This document shows positions 29,801 through 38,261 of a DNA stretch of 38,261 nucleotides, in pieces. Position 1 is the stretch's first letter, and each line of letters begins with the position of its first letter. The position numbers were made by a program, and so were the translations under genes. The notes beneath the pieces are model-generated. The model was given only the letters and a program-made list of their open reading frames with translations, did no database searches and had not been told where the DNA came from. The DNA is from Nemertoderma westbladi (taxonomy: Eukaryota > Xenacoelomorpha > Nemertodermatida > Nemertodermatidae). The stretch spans positions 1 through 38,261 of the forward strand of contig JAUCBJ010003185.1 of the NCBI GenBank assembly GCA_032718475.1. The letters run 5' to 3'.

Positions 29801-32465
29801 AATATGTAGTATAAATAATGTAGTGTAAATAATGTAGTATAAATAATGTAGTGTAGTATAAATAATGTAGTGTAAGTAATGTAGTATAAATATGTAGTAT
29901 AAATAATGTAGTATAAATATGTAGTATAAATAATGTATAAATAATGTAGTATAAATATGTAGTATAAATAATGTATAGATAATGTAGTGTAAATAATAAT
30001 GCAGTATAAATAATGTAGTATAAATAAAGTAGTATAAATAATGTAGTATAAATATGTAGTATAAATAATGTAGTATAAATAATGTAGTACAAATAATATA
30101 GTATAAATAAAGTAGTATAAATAATGTAGTATAAATATGTAGTATAAATAATGTAGTATAAATAATGTAGTATAAATAATGTAGTATAAATAATGTAGTG
30201 TAGTATAAATAATGTAGTGCAAATAATGTAGTATAAATATGTAGTATAAATAATGTAGTATAAATATGTAGTATAAATAATGTAGTATAAATAATGTAGT
30301 ATAAATATGTAGTATAAATAAAGTAGTATAAATATGTAGTATAAATAATGTAGTGTAAATAATGTAGTATAAATAATGTAGTGTAAATAATGTAGTATAA
30401 ATAATGTAGTGTAGTATAAATAATGTAGTGCAAATAATGTAGTATAAATATGTAGTATAAATAATGTAGTATAAATATGTAGTATAAATAATGTAGTATA
30501 AATAATGTAGTATAAATATGTAGTATAAATAATGTAGTATAAATATGTAGTATAAATAATGTAGTATAAATAATGTAGTGTAAATAATAATGCAGTATAA
30601 ATAATGTAGTATAAATAAAGTAGTATAAATAATTTAGTATAAATATGTAGTATAAATAATGTAGTGTAAATAATGTAGTATAAATAAAGTAGTATAAATA
30701 TGTAGTATAAATAATGTAGTATAAATATGTAGTATAAATAATGTAGTGTAAATAATGTAGTATAAATAATGTAGTGTAGTATAAATAATGTAGTGTAAGT
30801 AATGTAGTATAAATATGTAGTATAAATAATGTAGTATAAATATGTAGTATAAATAATGTATAAATAATGTAGTATAAATATGTAGTATAAATAATGTATA
30901 GATAATGTAGTGTAAATAATAATGCAGTATAAATAATGTAGTATAAATAAAGTAGTATAAATAATGTAGTATAAATATGTAGTATAAATAATGTAGTATA
31001 AATAATGTAGTACAAATAATATAGTATAAATAAAGTAGTATAAATAATGTAGTATAAATATGTAGTATAAATAATGTAGTATAAATAATGTAGTATAAAT
31101 AATGTAGTATAAATATGTAGTATAAATAATGTAGTATAAATAATCTAGTGTAAATAATGTACTATAAATAATGTAGTACAAATAATGTAGTACAAATAAT
31201 GTAGTATAAATAAAGTAGTATAAATAATGTAGTATAAATATGTAGTATAAATAATGTAGTATAAATAATGTAGTATAAATAATGTAGTATAAATATGTAG
31301 TATAAATAATGTAGTATAAATAATGTAGTGTAGTATAAATAAAGTAGTATAAATATGTAGTATAAATAATGCAGTATAAATAATGTAGTATAAATATGTA
31401 GCATAAATAATATAGTATAAATAAAGTAGTATAAATATGTAGTATAAATAATGCAGTATAAATAATGTAGTATAAATATGTAGTATAAATAATGTAGTAT
31501 AAATAAAGTAGTATAAATATGTAGTATAAATAATGTACTGTAGTATAAATATGTAGTATAAATAATGTACTGTAGTATAAATATGTAGTATAAATAATGT
31601 AGTGTAAATAATGTAGTATAAATAATGTAGTGTAAATAATGTAGTATAAATAATGTAGTGTAGTATAAATAATGTAGTGCAAATAATGTAGTATAAATAT
31701 GTAGTATAAATAATGTAGTATAAATATGTAGTATAAATAATGTAGTATAAATAATGTAGTATAAATATGTAGTATAAATAATGTAGTATAAATATGTAGT
31801 ATAAATAATGTAGTATAAATAATGTAGTGTAAATAATAATGTAGTATAAATAATGTATATACTACTATTTATACTACATTATTTATACTACATATTTATA
31901 CTACTTTATTTATACTACATTATTTACACTACATTATTTATACTACATATTTATACTAAATTATTTATACTACTTTATTTATACTAGTAGTATAAATAAT
32001 TTAGTATAAATATGTAGTATAAATAATGTAGTGTAAATAATGTAGTATAAATAAAGTAGTATAAATATGTAGTATAAATAATGTAGTATAAATATGTAGT
32101 ATAAATAATGTAGTGTAAATAATGTAGTATAAATAATGTAGTGTAGTATAAATAATGTAGTGTAAGTAATGTAGTATAAATATGTAGTATAAATAATGTA
32201 GTATAAATATGTAGTATAAATAATGTATAAATAATGTAGTATAAATATGTAGTATAAATAATGTATAAATAATGTAGTGTAAATAATAATGCAGTATAAA
32301 TAATGTAGTATAAATAAAGTAGTATAAATAATGTAGTATAAATATGTAGTATAAATAATGTAGTATAAATAATGTAGTATAAATAATGTAGTATAAATAA
32401 TTTAGTATAAATATGTAGTATAAATAATGTAGTATAAATAATGTAGTGTAAATAATGTACTATAA
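23899..32465. repeat. 14-bp AT-rich satellite with higher-order repeats, about 8.6 kb
   Basis: The basic unit is GTAGTATAAATAAT (14 bp). Variants are a 13-bp GTAGTATAAATAT, GTAGTGTAAATAAT, GCAGTATAAATAAT, GTACTATAAATAAT, GTAGTACAAATAAT and GTAGTATAAATAAA. The order of variants repeats over long distances. The rare TCTAGTG unit falls at 25161, 26486, 27675, 29004 and 31144 (spacing 1325, 1189, 1329, 2140), and TAATAATGCAG markers recur in pairs about 330-340 bp apart. This gives higher-order units of about 0.9-1.3 kb. The reverse complement has no stop in any frame, so long minus-strand frames here (up to 886 codons) are not genes. Confidence 0.97.
31866..32094. repeat. 109-bp perfect inverted repeat inside the satellite
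   Basis: From about 31858 to 31985 the satellite runs in the opposite orientation (ATTTATACTACATTATTTAT pattern). The left arm 31866-31974 is the exact reverse complement of 31986-32094 with an 11-bp spacer. It is the only inverted block I see in the array. Confidence 0.93.
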
Positions 32466-34090
32466 ACTAGAGAGCCAGCAAGCTGGCTGGAAGGAGCCCG
32501 GGGGGAAGAATCCTAGCCAATACTAAACTAAACAATTGTCTAAATGGTGTGATGATACATAGCTGACTTTGTGGCTTGCCCCACATAATAAAAAATGAAA
32601 CTTTGCTGCCACTAACAACCGAATATTTATAAGAAAATGCCCATGATTCACAACCAGATAAATAACAAGTTAGATTTACCAGTACAGGTACGGTTACCTT
32701 TCTTTTTGAAAACCATTAGATTTAACAATTAATAGAAGTCTAGGTCGCGGCGAAAAATAATAACGCAAATTAAACAACCATACAATCGGCCTACACACTT
32801 TTTTATTATTCGAAATAAATTCGCTAACAGAAAATATCTAAACTAATTTATTTATTTACTAATTAATCTAAACGAGAAGGTGAACAATTGTTTCTACACA
32901 ATTAATTATGACGACTTTTATGGGATATGTAATATTTACTGTTCAATAATAATTTACAATCTCCCATTCCAACACATTCCCAGAGAGTAATAATATCATC
33001 AATATAACAAACTAAGTGGATTATAATTCGATTTCTTCAGCCAAGTCCGATAGCTATTTTTCTGAAATTTATATTGCTAATTTAATTATTTGGCATATTC
33101 TGTTTGTGGCGCAGACTATAATAATAATAACATTGTTGACATACAGTCTTTGAACCTTTCAGTCTTTCTCAGCAGTACTTTGTGGCTCGTCCCACATAAT
33201 AAAAACTGAAACTTTGCTATGACAACACACCCGGTTCTTTTAAATTTGCGTGATTTGATTTATGCTCGCACCACTATTTGTAAGAAATATTAAAACTTAT
33301 CTTACAGTATGCCAATGTAGTAATGGTATTAAAATATAATTAAATTAATTTACACTATTAATGCTTCAGCTAAAAAATCGTTTCAGCTAAAAAATCGTAT
33401 GTAATAAAAAAAATAAGAATATTTTTAATATGTGTATATGTAATATAGGTATTACTGCTAAGTTAGGCAGTAGGCCAGAGCGGGTTCCTTAAATACATGC
33501 AACTACTGTATTATAGTGTAGGACAACTATAAAACATTTTGCAATCCACAGTGAGTATCGACTGCAATAGGACACAACACACTGCTTTGTGTAACTAAAA
33601 TTCATTCTCCTGATCCACCCCCTAACATAGCAGAGTGAGTAACCTTATTGTAGATATACCCTTAGGAAGCACTGGGAGAGCAATCAGCTTATGGGGTAAT
33701 ACATTAGAAACCAACAGCTTATGTGTGAGTAAACATTGACTTTCCTCATAGCCTACTAGTAAAACTTGGCAACCAATACGTTTTACTATGACTGTGTATA
33801 ACATATTAAGCCATATTTCATCATGAACACCAGCTGTTATTTTACCATTGCTTTTAATTTCGCGACAAAACAATGTCAAAAAACTAAATATATCGAATAC
33901 CACACATAGAATCGATCTGAAATTTTGTAACGCGATTATGAACCTCAAAAGCAATGTACTTGCAAAATTTCATCAAAATCGCCAGGCAGGAAGTGCCTTA
34001 ACCTAGATAATTATCAGTCAGTCAGTGTCAGTCAATGTAATGTATCCTGAAGATTCTTACAGTAAGTATCCCGCTGTCAAGCGGGCTCCT
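32466..34090. mobile_element. 1625-bp non-satellite segment, copy 1 (possible Helitron-like unit)
   Basis: Sharply bounded by satellite on both sides. The left end has hairpin AGCCAGCAAGCTGGCT at 32473-32488. The right end has hairpin CCCGCTGTCAAGCGGG at 34070-34085 followed by CTC and CTAA|T, which fits the Helitron 3' pattern (hairpin, then CTRR before T). AGGAGCCCG occurs near the left end, and inverted at the right end. Internal features are a 45-bp direct repeat (TTTGTGGCTTGCCCCACATA near 32569 and its near copy at 33179), a doubled TTCAGCTAAAAAATCGT near 33364, and CAGT repeats near 34015. The 110-codon minus-strand frame 33622-33954 is not recognised and there is no Rep/helicase. Confidence 0.6.
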
Positions 34091-34832
34091 AATAATGTAG
34101 TACAAATAATGTAGTATAAATAAAGTAGTATAAATAATGTAGTATAAATATGTAGTATAAATAATGTAGTATAAATAATGTAGTATAAATAATGTAGTAT
34201 AAATATGTAGTATAAATAATGTAGTATAAATAATGTAGTGTAAATAATGTACTATAAATAATGTAGTACAAATAATGTAGTACAAATAATGTAGTATTAT
34301 AAATAAAGTAGTATAAATAATGTAGTATAAATATGTAGTATAAATAATGTAGTATAAATAATGTAGTATAAATAATGTAGTATAAATAATGTAGTATAAA
34401 TATGTAGTATAAATAATGTAGTATAAATAATGTAGTGTAGTATAAATAATGTAGTGTAAATAATGTAGTATAAATATGTAGTATAAATAATGTAGTATAA
34501 ATATGTAGTATAAATAATGTAGTGTAAATAATGTAGTATAAATAATGTAGTGTAAATAATGTAGTATAAATAATGTAGTGTAAATAATGTAGTATAAATA
34601 ATGTAGTGTAAATAATGTAGTATAAATAATGTAGTATAAATAATGTAGTATAAATATGTAGTATAAATAATGTAGTATAAATAATGTAGTATAAATATTT
34701 AGTATAAATAATGTAGTGTAAATAATGTAGTATAAATAATGTAGTGTAAATAATGTAGTATAAATAATTTAGTATAAATATGTAGTATAAATAATGTAGT
34801 ATAAATAATGTAGTGTAAATAATGTACTATAA
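34091..34832. repeat. 14-bp satellite between the two 1.6-kb segments
   Basis: About 740 bp of the same GTAGTATAAATAAT family. It starts directly after the GGGCTCCT end of copy 1 and finishes directly before the CTAGAGAGCC start of copy 2. It differs from the corresponding stretch after copy 2 by a 3-bp insertion near 34297. Confidence 0.95.
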
Positions 34833-36457
34833 ACTAGAGAGCCAGCAAGCTGGCTGGAAGGAGCCCGGGGGGAAGAATCCTAGCCAATACTAAACTAAAC
34901 AATTGTCTAAATGGTGTGATGATACATAGCTGACTTTGTGGCTTGCCCCACATAATAAAAAATGAAACTTTGCTGCCACTAACAACCGAATATTTATAAG
35001 AAAATGCCCATGATTCACAACCAGATAAATAACAAGTTAGATTTACCAGTACAGGTACGGTTACCTTTCTTTTTGAAAACCATTAGATTTAACAATTAAT
35101 AGAAGTCTAGGTCGCGGCGAAAAATAATAACGCAAATTAAACAACCATACAATCGGCCTACACACTTTTTTATTATTCGAAATAAATTCGCTAACAGAAA
35201 ATATCTAAACTAATTTATTTATTTACTAATTAATCTAAACGAGAAGGTGAACAATTGTTTCTACACAATTAATTATGACGACTTTTATGGGATATGTAAT
35301 ATTTACTGTTCAATAATAATTTACAATCTCCCATTCCAACACATTCCCAGAGAGTAATAATATCATCAATATAACAAACTAAGTGGATTATAATTCGATT
35401 TCTTCAGCCAAGTCCGATAGCTATTTTTCTGAAATTTATATTGCTAATTTAATTATTTGGCATATTCTGTTTGTGGCGCAGACTATAATAATAATAACAT
35501 TGTTGACATACAGTCTTTGAACCTTTCAGTCTTTCTCAGCAGTACTTTGTGGCTCGTCCCACATAATAAAAACTGAAACTTTGCTATGACAACACACCCG
35601 GTTCTTTTAAATTTGCGTGATTTGATTTATGCTCGCACCACTATTTGTAAGAAATATTAAAACTTATCTTACAGTATGCCAATGTAGTAATGGTATTAAA
35701 ATATAATTAAATTAATTTACACTATTAATGCTTCAGCTAAAAAATCGTTTCAGCTAAAAAATCGTATGTAATAAAAAAAATAAGAATATTTTTAATATGT
35801 GTATATGTAATATAGGTATTACTGCTAAGTTAGGCAGTAGGCCAGAGCGGGCTCCTTAAATACATGCAACTACTGTATTATAGTGTAGGTCAACTATAAA
35901 ACATTTTGCAATCCACAGTGAGTATCGACTGCAATAGGACACAACACACTGCTTTGTGTAACTAAAATTCATTCTCCTGATCCACCCCCTAACATAGCAG
36001 AGTGAGTAACCTTATTGTAGATATACCCTTAGGAAGCACTGGGAGAGCAATCAGCTTATGGGGTAATACATTAGAAACCAACAGCTTATGTGTGAGTAAA
36101 CATTGACTTTCCTTATAGCCTACTAGTAAAACTTGGCAACCAATACGTTTTACTATGACTGTGTATAACATATTAAGCCATATTTCATCATGAACACCAG
36201 CTGTTATTTTACCATTGCTTTTAATTTCGCGACAAAACAATGTCAAAAAACTAAATATATCGAATACCACACATAGAATCGATCTGAAATTTTGTAACGC
36301 GATTATGAACCTCAAAAGCAATGTACTTGCAAAATTTCATCAAAATCGCCAGGCAGGAAGTGCCTTAACCTAGATAATTATCAGTCAGTCAGTGTCAGTC
36401 AATGTAATGTATCCTGAAGATTCTTACAGTAAGTATCCCGCTGTCAAGCGGGCTCCT
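34833..36457. mobile_element. 1625-bp non-satellite segment, copy 2
   Basis: Same length as copy 1 and offset by exactly 2367 bp at both ends. I see three substitutions: GGGTTCC/GGGCTCC near 35850, GGACAAC/GGTCAAC near 35889 and CTCATAG/CTTATAG near 36115. The 110-codon minus-strand frame is retained with one residue change, which at this identity says nothing about selection. Hairpins are at 34840-34855 and 36437-36452. Confidence 0.6.
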
Positions 36458-38261
36458 AATAATGTAGTACAAATAATGTAGTATAAATAAAGTAGTATAA
36501 ATAATGTAGTATAAATATGTAGTATAAATAATGTAGTATAAATAATGTAGTATAAATAATGTAGTATAAATATGTAGTATAAATAATGTAGTATAAATAA
36601 TGTAGTGTAAATAATGTACTATAAATAATGTAGTACAAATAATGTAGTACAAATAATGTAGTATAAATAAAGTAGTATAAATAATGTAGTATAAATATGT
36701 AGTATAAATAATGTAGTATAAATAATGTAGTATAAATAATGTAGTATAAATAATGTAGTATAAATATGTAGTATAAATAATGTAGTATAAATAATGTAGT
36801 GTAGTATAAATAATGTAGTGTAAATAATGTAGTATAAATATGTAGTATAAATAATGTAGTATAAATATGTAGTATAAATAATGTAGTGTAAATAATGTAG
36901 TATAAATAATGTAGTGTAAATAATGTAGTATAAATAATGTAGTGTAAATAATGTAGTATAAATAATGTAGTGTAAATAATGTAGTATAAATAATGTAGTA
37001 TAAATAATGTAGTATAAATATGTAGTATAAATAATGTAGTATAAATAATGTAGTATAAATATTTAGTATAAATAATGTAGTGTAAATAATGTAGTATAAA
37101 TAATGTAGTGTAAATAATGTAGTATAAATAATGTAGTGTAAATAATGTAGTATAAATATGTAGTATAAATAATGTAGTATAAATATGTAGTATAAATAAT
37201 GTAGTGTAAATAATGTAGTATAAATAATGTAGTATAAATATGTAGTATAAATAATGTAGTATAAATATGTAGTATAAATAATGTAGTATAAATAATGTAG
37301 TATAAATAATGTAGTGTAAATAATGTAGTGTAGTATAAATAATTTAGTGTAAATAATGTAGTATAAATATATAGTATAAATAATGTAGTATAAATATGTA
37401 GTATAAATAATGTAGTGAAAATAATGTAGTATAAATAATGTAGTGTAAATAATGTAGTATAAATAATGTAGTGTAAATAATGTAGTATAAATATGTAGTA
37501 TAAATATGTAGTATAAATAATGTAGTATAAATAATGTAGTGTAAATAATAATGCAGTATAAATAATGTAGTATAAATAAAGTAGTATAAATAATTTAGTA
37601 TAAATATGTAGTATAAATAATGTAGTGTAAATAATGTAGTATAAATAAAGTAGTATAAAAATGTAGTATAAATAATGTAGTATAAATATGTAGTATAAAT
37701 AATGTAGTGTAAATAATGTAGTATAAATAATGTAGTGTAGTATAAATAATGTAGTGTAAGTAATGTAGTATAAATATGTAGTATAAATAATGTAGTATAA
37801 ATATGTAGTATAAATAATGTATAAATAATGTAGTATAAATATGTAGTATAAATAATGTATAAATAATGTAGTGTAAATAATAATGCAGTATAAATAATGT
37901 AGTATAAATAAAGTAGTATAAATAATGTAGTATAAATATGTAGTATAAATAATGTAGTATAAATAATGTAGTATAAATAATGTAGTATAAATAATGTAGT
38001 ATAAATATGTAGTATAAATAATGTAGTATAAATAATGTAGTGTAAATAATGTACTATAAATAATGTAGTACAAATAATGTAGTATAAATAAAGTAGTATA
38101 AATAATGTAGTATAAATATGTAGTATAAATAATGTAGTATAAATAATGTAGTATAAATAATGTAGTATAAATATGTAGTATAAATAATGTAGTATAAATA
38201 ATGTAGTGTAAATAATGTACTATAAATAATGTAGTACAAATAATGTAGTACAAATAATGTA
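36458..38261. repeat. 14-bp satellite running off the window
   Basis: Same family and variants as the main array, continuing to the last base, so the true extent is unknown. It includes TAATAATGCAG markers at about 37548 and 37882, again about 335 bp apart. Long minus-strand frames (up to 396 codons) are artefacts of the stop-free repeat. Confidence 0.97.

Noticed and set aside
33622-33954. 110-codon frame conserved in both 1.6-kb segments
   Set aside because: The segments are almost identical overall, so conservation is due to recent duplication. No motif is recognised.
23809-38253. Long minus-strand frames (up to 886 codons) of Tyr/Ile/Leu/Thr-rich repeats
   Set aside because: They are the stop-free reverse complement of a 14-bp satellite and are open in several overlapping frames at once, so they are not genes.
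23899-38261. CRISPR-like array appearance
   Set aside because: Units are contiguous with no unique spacers, the context is an animal genome, and no cas genes are present.

Overview
The window looks like nuclear DNA from an animal, probably a marine invertebrate. It has a split gene with good splice sites, LINE, SINE and DNA-transposon remnants, and long AT-rich satellite. I cannot name the species. Two genes are recognisable. On the minus strand, two exons of an EAG-type (KCNH family) voltage-gated potassium channel lie at 22561-22813 and 11305-11501. They join in phase across an intron of about 11.06 kb and encode the end of the C-linker and the cyclic-nucleotide-binding-homology domain. Inside that intron, on the plus strand, is a complete intronless MSH2 mismatch-repair gene (18588-21254, 888 aa).

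Layout. 1-480 is a 25-bp minisatellite. 780-2040 is a decayed LINE fragment with a recent 454-bp internal tandem duplication. 2970-9330 is mostly noncoding and holds a tRNA-derived SINE, a 1.25-kb TA-flanked inverted-repeat element and three palindromic elements of about 115 bp. 11305-11501 is the downstream eag exon. The intron (11502-22560) contains a broken LINE reverse transcriptase, a second LINE 3' end, a 1.5-kb element carrying a series of CTCF-like motifs, a GC-richer patch with CCAAT and E2F-like sequences, A/T-tract foldback repeats, MSH2 and a second SINE copy. 22561-22813 is the upstream eag exon.

From about 23.9 kb to the window end the sequence is dominated by a 14-bp satellite (GTAGTATAAATAAT and variants) with higher-order structure. 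It is interrupted by two nearly identical copies of a 1.6-kb non-satellite segment exactly 2367 bp apart. The long minus-strand reading frames there are artefacts, because the satellite's reverse complement has no stop codon in any frame. The segment ends carry hairpins suggestive of a Helitron-like (rolling-circle) element, which is an inference.

Nothing suggests the two genes work together: MSH2 acts in nuclear DNA repair and EAG is a membrane channel. Their link is positional, with MSH2 nested antisense in the eag intron. The most unusual items are this nesting, the CTCF-like motif series inside a mobile-element-like unit, and the satellite with its embedded 2367-bp repeat.
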